Origin: JAJPKK01 sp963802745
Lineage (GTDB): Bacteria; Pseudomonadota; Alphaproteobacteria; Rhizobiales; Xanthobacteraceae
DNA: 64,000 nucleotides
Assembly: GCA_963802745.1 (NCBI GenBank)
Contig: CAWDKL010000009.1
Span: forward strand, 1-64,000
Direction: 5' to 3'
Part shown: piece by piece, positions 32,769-42,407 of the stretch
Layout: each line of letters begins with the position of its first letter
How positions within the stretch are numbered: position 1 is the stretch's first letter
Program-made: the position numbers and the translations under genes
The notes under the pieces: model-generated
Database searches by the model: none
What the model saw: the letters and a program-made list of their open reading frames with translations, nothing else
Told to the model about the DNA's origin: nothing

Positions 32769-34564
32769 AGCACAAACTCCTTACCCTCGCCGGGGTGCTC
32801 GTTGTCGCGGGCGCGGCCGCCGGGGGAGCATTATACTATGTTTACCCGGTGCAGATATCGACGGTCGCGGGTCTGACACGCAACTATTTCCTGACATTGT
32901 CGGCGCCGCCAGGAACCACAAGTACGGAATTGAATCCAGCTTACCAAAGCATTGCGGCTGTTCGGCCTTCACCGGCCGCAATCCCATCGGCGAACCCGCC
33001 TGCCCAAGACTGGCCTAGCTACAATCGAACACTGAAGTCCGAGCGTTATACGCCACTGAGCGAGATCGATACCAAGAATGTCGGCAAACTGAAAATTCTG
33101 TGCACGTACGATGTCAATCAATTCGCCGCTTTCGAGTCCGGCCTCATCATGGTGGACAACGCGCTGATCGGCACCACCCAATTCGATATTTTTTCCATTG
33201 ACCCGGCGACGTGCGCCGAGAATTGGCGAACCCACGAGGTCTATCCCCCAAGCCTGCTGCCGGCCAACCGCGGTGCCGCCTACATGGACGGCATGCTGTT
33301 TCGCGGCACCCAGGACGGCCGCGTGCTGGCCTATGACTTCAAGACCGGCAAGCGAATGTGGGAAACCACCATTGCGGATGCCACACTCGGCGAGTCGGTG
33401 CCGTCGGCCCCGATTGCCTCGGACGGCCTGATCTTCGTCGGTAATGCCGGCGGAGACTACAAGGGCGGCAAGGGGCACATGTACGCGCTCGAGGCGAAGA
33501 CCGGCAAGATCGTCTGGGAATTCTATCTGGCACCAAAAACCGACGGCGATGCGCCGCGCGCAGCCGTAGGCGCGTCGCCGCTCGACATGGCGACGTGGAA
33601 CAACGTGCCCGGCATACCGGTCAGCGGTGGCGGGACCTGGACCTCATACACCCTCGACCCGCAAACCGGGCAGTTATACGTGCCGGGGGGCAATCCGGCT
33701 CCGGATTTCGCCGCAGGCGCGCGCGAGGGCGAGAACCTCTACACCAATTCGGTCGTCGTCCTCGACGCCAAGACCGGGGACTACCGGAACCATTTCAAGC
33801 TGGTGCCCAAGGATTGGCACGACTGGGATGTTTCCAACCCGCCTATCCTGATTGAAACCGCGGGTGGGAAACAGCTTATGGCAGTCGCGCCAAAGGACGG
33901 ACACCTTTATGGCTTCGATCTCGCCAATAATAGCTTGCTCTACCGCGTGCCGGTGACTCGGATCGAGAATCCCGAGCTGCCGTTCTCACTGAATAAGGGT
34001 GTGTTTTTCTGTCCGGGCTCGGTCGGTGGGGCGGAATGGAACAGTCCGGCCTACGATCCGCGGACCAATCTCGTTATCGTCGGCGAGGTCGAATGGTGCG
34101 CAACGGTCACGATGCAGGATGACAAAAGGCTGCGGACGGTGCCGCTCGGGCAGCCGTGGACCGGAATGGCGACGTTCAACCCGTTCAATATGTTCGGCAA
34201 GGAATCCCAGGCGGATGGGGTTTGGGCCGGATGGGTCTATGCGGTCGATGCCGACAGCGGCGTCTGGAAGTGGCGGCTCAAATCCAATTATCCGATTTCG
34301 AGCGGCATGACCCCGACGGCTGGAGGCGTGGTGTTCTTCGGCGATCTCGGCGGCAATTTCTATGCACTCGATGCCGCCGACGGCCATAAGCTCTGGGGCC
34401 GGGATCTCGGTGGCGCGATCGCCGGCGGCGTGATCACCTATAGGGCCAATGGTGCGCAAAAAATTGCGGTGGCGACGGGCTTTACGATGCTTGCCTGGCC
34501 AACCAGGGTGGTGACCGCGAAGATTGTCATCCTGGGACTCGCCGACGGCGATGGGAGACAATGA
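32765..34564 (+). CDS. membrane-anchored PQQ-dependent (quinoprotein) dehydrogenase
   Basis: Beta-propeller quinoprotein of the alcohol dehydrogenase superfamily, 599 residues. An N-terminal helix (LLTLAGVLVVAGAAAGGALYY) with no obvious cleavage site anchors it, the body facing the periplasm. W-motif blades include YALEAKTGKIVWEF, VDADSGVWKWRL and YALDAADGHKLWGRDLG. The catalytic region reads KDWHDWDVSNPP; the Asp after Trp 354 (Asp 355) is followed by Val-Ser, so the extra Asp of lanthanide enzymes is lacking and calcium is the likelier metal. Coupled by ATGA to cydB and followed at once by an aldehyde dehydrogenase. No cytochrome c domain, so electrons may go straight to quinone (inference). 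Confidence 0.88.
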   Translation: MKHKLLTLAGVLVVAGAAAGGALYYVYPVQISTVAGLTRNYFLTLSAPPGTTSTELNPAYQSIAAVRPSPAAIPSANPPAQDWPSYNRTLKSERYTPLSEIDTKNVGKLKILCTYDVNQFAAFESGLIMVDNALIGTTQFDIFSIDPATCAENWRTHEVYPPSLLPANRGAAYMDGMLFRGTQDGRVLAYDFKTGKRMWETTIADATLGESVPSAPIASDGLIFVGNAGGDYKGGKGHMYALEAKTGKIVWEFYLAPKTDGDAPRAAVGASPLDMATWNNVPGIPVSGGGTWTSYTLDPQTGQLYVPGGNPAPDFAAGAREGENLYTNSVVVLDAKTGDYRNHFKLVPKDWHDWDVSNPPILIETAGGKQLMAVAPKDGHLYGFDLANNSLLYRVPVTRIENPELPFSLNKGVFFCPGSVGGAEWNSPAYDPRTNLVIVGEVEWCATVTMQDDKRLRTVPLGQPWTGMATFNPFNMFGKESQADGVWAGWVYAVDADSGVWKWRLKSNYPISSGMTPTAGGVVFFGDLGGNFYALDAADGHKLWGRDLGGAIAGGVITYRANGAQKIAVATGFTMLAWPTRVVTAKIVILGLADGDGRQ

Positions 34565-34565
34565 C

Positions 34566-35951
34566 ATGCAGGCCCCTGATTACTCCGGCGTCGCCGCCCA
34601 GCAGCGGGAATATTTTCTCTCCGGCACAACGCGACTGGCGTCCTGGCGCAAGATGCAGCTCGCGGCGCTCAAGGCGATGTTCGAAGAAAATCACGACGCA
34701 CTGTGCGATGCGCTGTGGAAAGACCTGCGCCGCAACGTCATCGACGCCGACCTGATGGACGTGTCCTATAACGTCAAGGAAGCCGACTACGCGCTCAAGC
34801 ACCTGGATGCGTGGATGACACCCGAGCGGGTCCATACGCCGCTGGTGTTCCAGCCTGGCCACGTGCGGGTGCGCCGCGATCCACTGGGCGTGGCGTTGAT
34901 CATCGGGGCCTGGAACGAGCCGTTCATGCTGTTGTTCGCACCGCTGGTGGCGGCGCTCGCGGGTGGTAACACGGCGGTGCTCAAGCCCTCGGAGCTTGCG
35001 GCGGCGTGCTCCGCGGTCGCGGCTCGTCTGGTGCCAAAATATTTCGACCCCCGCGTTGTCACGGTGGTGGAAGGCGGCGTAGCGGAAACCACCGCGCTGC
35101 TGGCAGAGAAGTGGGACTTTATTTTCTTCACCGGCAGTCCGCAGGTCGGCAAGATCGTTCACGAGGCGGCGGCGAAGGCCTTGACGCCGTGCGTGCTCGA
35201 ATTGGGCGGCAAGAATCCTACGATCGTGCACGCAACTGCGAACCTTGAGGTGGCGGCGCACCGCATTGCTTACGGTCGCTACCTCAACGCGGGCCAAATT
35301 TGTACCGCCCCAGACCACGTGCTGGTGTGGCCGGAGGTCAAGGACGCATTCGTGCGGCATCTCGCGGAGACAATTCGCAAATTCTACGGCGACGATGCAA
35401 AGCTCAGTCCGGACTACGGGCGGGTGGTCAACCGCAGGAACTTCGACCGGCTCGTCGGACTGCTCGGCAGCGGCCGGGCCGTGGTCGGCGGCGAGCACGA
35501 CGCCGACGAGCGCTACATCGCGCCGACCGTGCTGGTGGATGTTTCCCCCAACTCGCCGATCATGCAGGAGGAGGTGTTCGGTCCGATCCTGCCGGTGCTC
35601 GAGATCGGGTCGGTCGAGGCGGTCATTCAATGGGTCAACGACCGGCCGCGTCCGCTCGGACTTTATGTGTTCGCCGAGGACATTGATGTCGCCGAGCGCA
35701 TCATCGAGGCGACCGAGTCGGGCGACGCGGCGATCAACGACTGCGCGATCCATCCGATGATCCCCGAACTTCCATTTGGAGGTGTCGGCAATTCCGGGAT
35801 GGGCAAGTACCATGGCCGGTGGGGTTTCGAGGCGTTCACCAACGCACGCGGTGTCATGTACCACAGCACCCGAATTGATCCCGGAGTTCGCTACCCGCCC
35901 TATGCGCAGAACACGTTCGCGCGCAAGATTCAAAACAAGCTGATGCCTTAG
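34566..35951 (+). CDS. aldehyde dehydrogenase family protein (class 3-like)
   Basis: NAD(P)-dependent oxidation of aldehydes to acids. ATG 34566 follows GGGAGA, one base after the quinoprotein stop. Catalytic Cys 246 is in NAGQICTAPD, general base Glu 212 in LELGGKNP, Rossmann motif FFTGSPQVGK at about 188-197, and IIGAWNEPF near 112-120. Length (461 residues) and the C-terminal basic/hydrophobic tail fit class 3/ConiferylALDH-type enzymes. Placed after an alcohol-oxidising quinoprotein, it probably removes the aldehyde formed. Last gene of the cydAB operon. Confidence 0.92.
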   Translation: MQAPDYSGVAAQQREYFLSGTTRLASWRKMQLAALKAMFEENHDALCDALWKDLRRNVIDADLMDVSYNVKEADYALKHLDAWMTPERVHTPLVFQPGHVRVRRDPLGVALIIGAWNEPFMLLFAPLVAALAGGNTAVLKPSELAAACSAVAARLVPKYFDPRVVTVVEGGVAETTALLAEKWDFIFFTGSPQVGKIVHEAAAKALTPCVLELGGKNPTIVHATANLEVAAHRIAYGRYLNAGQICTAPDHVLVWPEVKDAFVRHLAETIRKFYGDDAKLSPDYGRVVNRRNFDRLVGLLGSGRAVVGGEHDADERYIAPTVLVDVSPNSPIMQEEVFGPILPVLEIGSVEAVIQWVNDRPRPLGLYVFAEDIDVAERIIEATESGDAAINDCAIHPMIPELPFGGVGNSGMGKYHGRWGFEAFTNARGVMYHSTRIDPGVRYPPYAQNTFARKIQNKLMP

Positions 35952-36163
35952 CCGGCCTTTAGCCGTAGACTGGATTTCATGCGGTCGATTAATCCGCGAG
36001 ATTCCTGCGCGCGTCGCGGGCCTCTACGCTTCTCTTTCGGCAGCTTGGCCTCAGGGTACAAATGGCCGCGCCCGGCCTGACACTGAGCTTGTGAGACCGA
36101 TCCGCGAACCAAACGTAAGCGGAGCCGGGTCTGGTTGCGGCCGTAGAGGCGAGGCAGCGCGCG

Positions 36164-36943
36164 ATGTTCTTCACGGTCTCCAAAGCGTTTGCCTTCTTTA
36201 CGCTGCCTTCAAATACCATTCTGGCCATCGGTGGTGTGGGCATCCTGCTCAGCCTAACGGGCCGCGCACGTGCCGGCCGCGCATGCATGGCCGCCGCCAT
36301 CGTGCTGTTCGCCGCCTTCGGCTTGTTGCCGCTCGGCAGCGCGCTGATCATGCCGCTGGAGCTGCGCTTTCCGCCGTGGAACGCTTCGGTGGGTAAGCCG
36401 GATGGCATCGTGGTACTGGGCGGGGCCGGATGGGTCACGCCCAAGGGTTTCCAGCTTAACGAAGCGGCCGAACGCATCACCGTCGTGGCCGATCTTGCCC
36501 GGCGCTATCCGGCGGCCCGGATCGTCTATAGCGGCGGCAACGGCAGCCTGTTCGGCGGTTCCCCCGAGGCCCCGGCGGCGGCCGGGCTGCTTGAGACCTT
36601 CGGGGTGCCGAAGGCGCGCCTGATCGTCGAGGACCGCTCGCGCAACACCTTCGAGAACGCGGTCTATTCCAAGGCGCTGGTGGTCCCCAAGCCCGGCGAA
36701 CGCTGGCTGCTGGTCACATCCGGCTATCACATGCCGCGGTCGATCGGCGCCTTCCGCAAGGCCGGCTTCGACGTCGAGGCTTATCCGGTCGACTACCGTA
36801 CCGGCGGGCCGCGCGACCTGCTGGTGCCGTTCGACGATGTGTCGGGCGGGCTGCGCCGCACCGATACGGCGGCGCGGGAATGGATCGGGCTCGTGGCCTA
36901 CTGGCTCAGTGGGCAGAGTTCGGCGTTGTTTCCGGGTCCCTAA
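36164..36943 (+). CDS. YdcF family protein (DUF218)
   Basis: Membrane-anchored DUF218 protein, related to ElyC/SanA; members act in envelope or vancomycin-barrier functions but the biochemical role is unclear. Two N-terminal helices (NTILAIGGVGILLSLTG and ACMAAAIVLFAAFGLLPLG) precede the DUF218 domain: DGIVVLGGAGW, RIVYSGGNGSLFGG, EDRSRNTFENA and LVTSGYHMPRSIGAFRKAG. 259 residues, normal. The last 38 bases overlap the tail of a convergent DUF599 gene. Confidence 0.88.
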   Translation: MFFTVSKAFAFFTLPSNTILAIGGVGILLSLTGRARAGRACMAAAIVLFAAFGLLPLGSALIMPLELRFPPWNASVGKPDGIVVLGGAGWVTPKGFQLNEAAERITVVADLARRYPAARIVYSGGNGSLFGGSPEAPAAAGLLETFGVPKARLIVEDRSRNTFENAVYSKALVVPKPGERWLLVTSGYHMPRSIGAFRKAGFDVEAYPVDYRTGGPRDLLVPFDDVSGGLRRTDTAAREWIGLVAYWLSGQSSALFPGP

Positions 36944-37646
36944 CGGCGGCTTCCGCGATTTCGGGCTCGTACATGAGGGCGCGCTGGGCCGCCGAGCCGA
37001 ACTGGCGCCGCCAGATCACGATGACCACGGCGGTGGTCGATGCGATCAACACCCAGGCGCCTGCGTACCAGCCGAGGTAGCCGAGCGCGAAGAAGAAGGC
37101 GCGCTGGCCGCGGTTGAAATTCTGCCCCGCCGCCTCGAACAGCCGCGTGGTGCGCTGGACGTGGCGTTCGGCTTCGGGCGTGTCCTGCTCGCTCGCGAAC
37201 GGCATGGCGCCGAGCATGATTGCCACATAGTTGAACAGCCGGTAGGACCAGGCGAACTTGAAGAACGCGTAGATGAAGATGACGATGAGGCCGATGGTCT
37301 TGGCCTCCCACTGGGCCGGCGAGGTGGCGATGCTGAACGGTAGCGCGGATAACAGCGCCACCACCTCGCCGGTCGCCCGCATGATGGTCAGCGCGCCGCC
37401 GAGCGCAAGCAGGGTCGTGGAGGCGAAGAACGCGGTGCCGTTCTGCAGCGCCGCCATGATCTGCATATCCACCATGCGGACCTCGCGGCGCAAGGTCCGG
37501 CGCATCCACACTTCCCGGTAGCGGTGCATGCGTGCGTTGAGACCGCCATGGCGTGCGCCGGCCCATTCGACCGTGATCGCATAGCCGATCCAGGCCAGCA
37601 GGAAGAATCCGAGCGCGGCGAGATCGAGCGGCGGAAATAGATTCAT
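36906..37646 (-). CDS. DUF599 domain-containing membrane protein
   Basis: Inner-membrane protein of unknown function (DUF599, PF04654). ATG 37646 is chosen because the N-terminal helix (LDLAALGFFLLAWIGYAITV) starts there; the frame is open for another 100 codons without features. About four to five helices, with MHRYREVWMRRTLRREVRMV as a basic cytoplasmic segment and NRGQRAFFFALGYLGWY near the end. 246 residues. Converges with and slightly overlaps ydcF. Confidence 0.82.
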   Translation of the reverse strand: MNLFPPLDLAALGFFLLAWIGYAITVEWAGARHGGLNARMHRYREVWMRRTLRREVRMVDMQIMAALQNGTAFFASTTLLALGGALTIMRATGEVVALLSALPFSIATSPAQWEAKTIGLIVIFIYAFFKFAWSYRLFNYVAIMLGAMPFASEQDTPEAERHVQRTTRLFEAAGQNFNRGQRAFFFALGYLGWYAGAWVLIASTTAVVIVIWRRQFGSAAQRALMYEPEIAEAAVRDPETTPNSAH

Positions 37647-37739
37647 GGCAGGTATCCTTGGTATCGGCGGCGCCGCCGTGTTCCGACGGCATCCAGCATG
37701 GCGGCAGTGTGGCAAGTTGAAATCCGACGGCGGTGAGCG

Positions 37740-38164
37740 ATGCCGGATACCCCTATCCTGGCTTACAGGTCGCAATATTTTGACGGTGTGAAAGCCCTGT
37801 GGATGGAGGCCTTCCCGGGCGATCCGCCTTGGAACGAAGCCGAAGTCGCCGTTCCGGCGAAACTGGCCGTACAACCGGAGTTGTTTCTCGTCGCTGTGGA
37901 CGCAGATCTGGTGATTGGTCCCGTGATGGCCGGCTATGACGGACATCGTGGCTGGCTATATGCCCTGGCCGTATTGAACGCCCACCGCCGCCGCGGTGTC
38001 GGAACCGCGCTGGTGCGGGAAGCGGAGGAGCGCTGCTGGCAATGGGGTGCAATAAGATCAACCTGCAGGTCAGAACTGCGAATGTCGCTGTTGTGGCATT
38101 CTATCGCCGGCTCGGTTATGCGATCGAGGAACGCGTAAGCATGGGGAAACGAATCGGGGCATAG
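37740..38164 (+). CDS. GNAT family N-acetyltransferase, one-base frameshift
   Basis: Acetyl-CoA-dependent acetyltransferase similar to the YpeA type. ATG 37740. The cofactor-binding motif is LNAHRRRGVGTALVREAEER. At about base 38034 one base is missing; the proper end (LAMGCNKINLQVRTANVAVV, then FYRRLGYAIEERVSMGKR) follows in the next frame to TAG at 38162. Without it the conserved final strands and the Tyr of FYRRLGY are lost. Substrate unknown. It is divergent from the DUF599 gene. Confidence 0.8.
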
Positions 38165-38272
38165 CCCCACGGGTCGGGCTGACAGATGCACGATGCGTGG
38201 AATCGCCGGTGCTTGCTCCCAGGGCCGGACCGGGAACTGTCCCTGCCACATAGCCCCCACAGGAGTTGAGGT

Positions 38273-38683
38273 ATGGCCCAGAATATCACCTTGCATGTGG
38301 ACGACATGGTGGCAGCGGCGGAGCGCGAGATCGAGACGATCCCGGCGGCCGAGGCGATCAAGCTGCATGGCTCTGCGGAGGTGACCTTCGTGGACCTGCG
38401 CGATATCCGCGAACTCGGCCGCGAGGGGCGGGTGCCGGGGGCATTCCATTGCCCGCGCGGCATGCTGGAATTCTGGCTCGATCCGGCCAGCAAATACCAC
38501 AAGCCGGCGTTCGCGGCGGACAAGAAATTCGTGTTCTTCTGCGCCGCCGGCTCGCGCTCGGCGCTGGCCGCCCACACGGCGCAGCGCATGGGGCTGAAAC
38601 CGGTCGCCCATATCGGCGGCGGCTTCGGCGCCTGGCGGAACGCGGGCGGACCGGTCGAGCCGCCGGACGTCGCTAAGACATAA
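38273..38683 (+). CDS. rhodanese-like domain protein
   Basis: Single-domain sulfurtransferase-like protein, 136 residues, cytoplasmic. GGAG precedes ATG 38273 by nine bases. The fold runs from VTFVDLRDIRELGREGRVPG to the active loop FCAAGSRSA, with the catalytic Cys present and a six-residue AAGSRS loop typical of thiosulfate-type rhodaneses, and ends GGGFGAWRNAG. Also has FHCPRGMLEFWLDP. Likely handles persulfide sulfur; partner unknown. It follows the acetyltransferase by about 110 bases. Confidence 0.9.
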   Translation: MAQNITLHVDDMVAAAEREIETIPAAEAIKLHGSAEVTFVDLRDIRELGREGRVPGAFHCPRGMLEFWLDPASKYHKPAFAADKKFVFFCAAGSRSALAAHTAQRMGLKPVAHIGGGFGAWRNAGGPVEPPDVAKT

Positions 38684-38862
38684 TACCGCCGGGCCTATCC
38701 GCGACGGCGGACGCCAACAAGCCGGTGGCTTGGAAGCGCCGGCAGCATTTTCACGACCCGCCGAGGCACGCCATGACGCACGGTGCTCCCTCGGCCCCCA
38801 GTCGCAACGGCCGCGCGCAAAAATCGCGGCCGTCCCAACCATCTCGATATCCGCCGAGATGC

Positions 38863-40113
38863 CTAAGCCAGCGCGACCACGCCGCTCCAGAACTGGTTCT
38901 TGCCGCCGACATCGACATCGTATTTGCGCACGAACTCAAGCTTCCCGTCCGGCCCGACCCGGAACACCGAGAGGCCGGCAGGCATCATCTTGACGGCACT
39001 GCCGTCGCGCACCGGCAGCGCTTCCTGACTCGCCGCCACCAGCATGCGGCCGCTCGGATCGAGCGCAAAGGTACGTAGCGTGATGCCGCGGCCGTCGATG
39101 CTCTGGATCAGCGTCGGCTCGCCGGTCGTCTGGTCGATCGCAAACACCGCGATGCCGTTCTCGCCGCCGGCAAAAACCTTCTTGCCCTCGAATTCAACCG
39201 TGGAGGATGCCCGGTTCGCCTGGTAGAGGGTGCGGCCGTTGGGATGGACATGGATCGTTCCCGCACCCTGGCGCAGCGGCGTATTGGGATTGGCGAGCGT
39301 CTCCTTGATGAAGATCGGATCGCGGGTGAGGCCGGTCGCAGCGTCGCGCTTGTACACATAGAGCTTGTTCTGGCTCTCGATCGACACATAGACCCACGGC
39401 TGGGTCGGGTGGAAATCGAGGTGCCGCGGGCCGAAATGCATGCCGTCGCCGGGCTGGATCGCGGCGAGTTGTGTCAGCACGCCGTCCTTGAACGCAAAAG
39501 TCTTGATCGAGCCGGGGTTGACCGGATTGTCGCCGGGCGCGTTATTGCCGCGGGTGATGAGGATGACCTGTTGGTTGTCCGGCGTGGCGCGGATCTGGTG
39601 GGCATATTTGCCGGTGTCGAGCCGGTTGGGCTGCGCAACCTGCTCGCCCAGCGTGCCATCGGCATTGATGCGATGGACGGTGAGCGAACTCGGGTCATTG
39701 TAGGCCGTCAGCAGATAGTTTCCGGCGATATCCACGCTGGTGTGGATGGGCCGCGACGGCAGCGTGCGCTCCGGCCCATGCGGCGTCAGGGCGCCGGTCT
39801 TGGCATCGATACGGAACGCGTTGGCAAAGTTCCGGTTACTGGCAACGCCGGGGCCGCCGCCGCTCGACACCACATAGAAATATTGATGCGAGGGGTGCGG
39901 CCAAGCGTATTGCACATTCGCGGGCAGCTTAATGGTGCCGCGCTTCTCCAACGTCGCGTCGGCGACATTCATGCCGTACAGCGTGAGATCGGCCGCAACG
40001 GCCGAAAAGAAGACCGCGGGGACTGCGGCCTGCCCGAAGGACAATTTTGGCGACAGCGCGGGCGCGGCGGCGGCGCCGGCGAGCAGCGTGGTCATGGTGC
40101 GGCGATCGATCAT
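38863..40113 (-). CDS. lactonase family protein (7-bladed beta-propeller, YbhE/Pgl-like), exported
   Basis: Beta-propeller of the 6-phosphogluconolactonase-like family. The N-terminus MIDRRTMTTLLAGAAAAPAL is an export signal, so despite the family name it is periplasmic and cannot be the pentose-phosphate enzyme. Landmarks are GPRHLDFHPTQPWVYVSIE, AGTIHVHPNGRTLYQANR and LRTFALDPSGRMLVAASQ. 416 residues. An isolated gene, same direction as the LivJ-like gene to its right. Substrate unknown. Confidence 0.85.
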   Translation of the reverse strand: MIDRRTMTTLLAGAAAAPALSPKLSFGQAAVPAVFFSAVAADLTLYGMNVADATLEKRGTIKLPANVQYAWPHPSHQYFYVVSSGGGPGVASNRNFANAFRIDAKTGALTPHGPERTLPSRPIHTSVDIAGNYLLTAYNDPSSLTVHRINADGTLGEQVAQPNRLDTGKYAHQIRATPDNQQVILITRGNNAPGDNPVNPGSIKTFAFKDGVLTQLAAIQPGDGMHFGPRHLDFHPTQPWVYVSIESQNKLYVYKRDAATGLTRDPIFIKETLANPNTPLRQGAGTIHVHPNGRTLYQANRASSTVEFEGKKVFAGGENGIAVFAIDQTTGEPTLIQSIDGRGITLRTFALDPSGRMLVAASQEALPVRDGSAVKMMPAGLSVFRVGPDGKLEFVRKYDVDVGGKNQFWSGVVALA

Positions 40114-40201
40114 GTGGTTTCCTCCAGTTTGGGTCTTTAGACCTGTTTAGGCTGGCCGGATCAAGTGCCAGGCGGTGACGCCGGGAGCGCGCACGCTCGC
40201 C

Positions 40202-41377
40202 CTATCGCTTGGCCTCCTTGGCGGGGTCCTTGACCATCGGATAGGTGGCGAACTCGACATTGGCGAGCCGTCCGTTCACCCGTTCGACTCGGCGGATATA
40301 CTCGTTGTGGACCACGTCGCGGGTGCGCGGATCGATGGCGATCGGGCCGCGCGGGCTTTCCCAGGCGAGGCCCTTCATGGCGGCAACAAAAGCGTCGCCG
40401 CCGGTGCGGCCGCCGGTTTTTTGCAGCGCCGCGAAGATCAGGTGCATCGCGTCATAGCCGCCGACGGCGACGAAATTCGGCCATTTGCCAAATGCCTTTT
40501 CGTAGTCCGCCACGAAGCTTTTGTTGAGCGGCGAGTCGTGCACCGCCGAATAATGATGGGCGGTGACGATGCCGAGCATCGCGTCGGTCATGCCGGGCAG
40601 TTCGTCGTCGTCGGTGAGGTCACCCGGACCGACGATGCGGATGCCGGACTTGTCCATGCCGCGCTCGAGAAACTGTTTGGCGAAAATGCCGGCCTGGTTG
40701 CCGGGAAAATAGACGAATAACGTATCGGGATTGTGATCGCGGGCGCGCTGCAGGAACGGGGCGAAATCCGGATTGGCGAGCGGCACCCGCATCAATTCGA
40801 TGATCTGCATACCGCTCTGGGCCGCACGGTCCTTGAACGCGGCTTCGGCCTCGAGGCCCGGCGCCCAGTCGTTGACCAGGGTGACGACCCGCTTGGCGCC
40901 GTTCTTGCCCGCCCAATCCGCGATCGTTGCCGACGATTGCGCCAGAGTAAAACTGGTCCGCACCATATAGGGCGAGCGTTCCACCGTGACGGAGGCACCC
41001 GACACCATGACGACGGTCGGAATTTTCGCCTCCGTCGCCAGCGGCGCGATCGTCAGCGCCGACGGCGTGATGCCGACGCCCAGCAGCGCGACCTTGTCGT
41101 TGACGATCATCTCCTGGGCCGCCCGCTTGGCCTGGTCCGGCGCGGTCGCATCATCCTTGACGATGAGCTGGATGCGCCGCCCCGCGACGGTGTCGCCATG
41201 CTGCTGGAGATAAAGCCGCGCCCCATTCACCGCCGCCTTGCCGACGGTGTTGAACGCCCCGGTCATCGACTGAACCAGGCCAAGCTTGAGCAGTTCCTGA
41301 GCCGCCGCCGGGCCAGCGAACCCTGCCAGCACGATCAGTCCCGCGATCGCCAGCCGGGCAATGATAATGGGTTGCAA
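40202..41377 (-). CDS. branched-chain amino acid-type ABC transporter substrate-binding protein (LivJ-like)
   Basis: Periplasmic binding protein of the Peripla_BP_6 family. Signal peptide ARLAIAGLIVLAGFAGPAAA, then KLGLVQSMTGAFNTVGKA, LIVKDDATAPDQAKRAAQEM, VVMVSGASVTV and FFP-like HNPDTLFVYFPGNQAG. 391 residues, usual size. No permease or ATPase genes adjacent, so an orphan; such proteins in these bacteria bind amino acids, aromatic acids or other carboxylates. It precedes a duplicated region. Confidence 0.88.
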   Translation of the reverse strand: MQPIIIARLAIAGLIVLAGFAGPAAAQELLKLGLVQSMTGAFNTVGKAAVNGARLYLQQHGDTVAGRRIQLIVKDDATAPDQAKRAAQEMIVNDKVALLGVGITPSALTIAPLATEAKIPTVVMVSGASVTVERSPYMVRTSFTLAQSSATIADWAGKNGAKRVVTLVNDWAPGLEAEAAFKDRAAQSGMQIIELMRVPLANPDFAPFLQRARDHNPDTLFVYFPGNQAGIFAKQFLERGMDKSGIRIVGPGDLTDDDELPGMTDAMLGIVTAHHYSAVHDSPLNKSFVADYEKAFGKWPNFVAVGGYDAMHLIFAALQKTGGRTGGDAFVAAMKGLAWESPRGPIAIDPRTRDVVHNEYIRRVERVNGRLANVEFATYPMVKDPAKEAKR

Positions 41378-41462
41378 GATGGTTCCTCCGCCGGCGCGTT
41401 GCGTTTGCGCCGTTTAGCGGAGATTACAGGAAATTCGTCCCGAGAACACAGGTCGCGCGGCT

Positions 41463-41960
41463 TGGAACGCTCCTTTGCGCTGATCTTTCGGCCGCCGCCG
41501 TCTGAACGGCGGTCCGGTGTATTTTCGCAATCGCCGCGCTGGGGCAAGCGACGGCGGTTAAAACGGCGCCGCAACGGTCGGAGTGTGGTACAACGTCGCC
41601 CCCTCGCGGCTAACGGCGCAGGGGACACAATGCCACTGCGCCAAAGGATCAATAACACGTGCGATAAAGACGGCCGCGAAGGGCGATGACGCCGACGTGC
41701 GGGCATTCCCCGTGATGATAAATGGGCGGCTCTATTCCGTTCCACGTCGGCAGATGATCATACACCGGCGCCTCGTCGCCGAGGGGCCAACATGCGATGC
41801 CGGGCGCGCAACTTTGGAATTGATACTTGCGAGGGACGCCACCTGACGAGGACCCGGCCCACGCCGGCATCGTTGCCATCAATATGATACCTATCGTTGC
41901 TGCTTGTCTGATCATGCTACGCTCCTACTGTTGTGCCCGCGTGATTGACCAACAAGCGTT
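41463..41960. repeat. 0.5-kb direct repeat, copy 1
   Basis: Matches 42427-42922 with only about ten substitutions or one-base indels over 498 bp. It carries the complete 88-residue exported-protein gene and its ribosome binding site. It ends at CAAGCGTT, directly against the ISAs1 fragment. Confidence 0.92.
41649..41915 (-). CDS. small exported protein, copy 1
   Basis: 88 residues. ATG 41915 follows GGAG (TAGGAGCGTAGC) on the reverse strand. Signal peptide MIRQAATIGIILMATMPAWA, then a mature part with GSSSGGVPRKYQFQSCAPG, IACWPLGDEAP and HHGECPHVGV: three to four Cys and several His, perhaps disulfide-bonded or metal-binding. Not recognised. The copy at 42611-42877 differs by one residue (Met to Ile in the signal). 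Conservation of the protein between copies supports it being real. Confidence 0.6.
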   Translation of the reverse strand: MIRQAATIGIILMATMPAWAGSSSGGVPRKYQFQSCAPGIACWPLGDEAPVYDHLPTWNGIEPPIYHHGECPHVGVIALRGRLYRTCY

Positions 41961-42407
41961 ACCCACACCACGGTCAACGGCGATCACGGGCGGATCGAAA
42001 CCCGCACCGCAACGGTTTCCACCGATATCGCCTGGCTGCAGGCAGACCATCAGTGGCCCGGATTGGCCGCCATCGGCAAGATTGTCCGCACCCGGGAAAC
42101 CACGACCAAGACCACCACCGAAACAGCCTATTATCTTCTCAGCGCGCCGCTCCCGGCAGAGCGTTTCGGTGAAGTGGTGCGCTCCCACTGGGGTGTCGAG
42201 AACCAGCTCCATTGGCGGCTCGATGTCGTCATGAACGAGGATCAGATGCGCAACCGCTTGGGCAATGGCCCCCACACCCTCGCCATCTTGCGCCACATGG
42301 CGATCAACCTCATCCAAAAAGACACCTCCAAGGGCTCCCTCCGTGGAAAACTCAAACGCGCCGGCTGGGACAACGGCTACTTGGCCAAGCTACTCGCACT
42401 TCTTTGA
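41961..42407 (+). pseudogene. ISAs1 family transposase, C-terminal fragment
   Basis: Reads THTTVNGDHGRIETRTATVS, then WLQADHQWPGLAAIGKIV, VVRSHWGVENQLHWRLDVV and NEDQMRNRLGNGPHTLAILR, ending KLLALL with TGA at 42405. These are the C-terminal blocks of ISAs1/H-repeat transposases, including a DDE-region Glu in the WGVENQLHW stretch. The N-terminal half is absent, so it cannot transpose. No start codon belongs to it. Confidence 0.85.

Noticed and set aside
34527..35933. 468-codon reverse frame
   Set aside because: Antisense of the aldehyde dehydrogenase gene with its catalytic Cys and Glu motifs.
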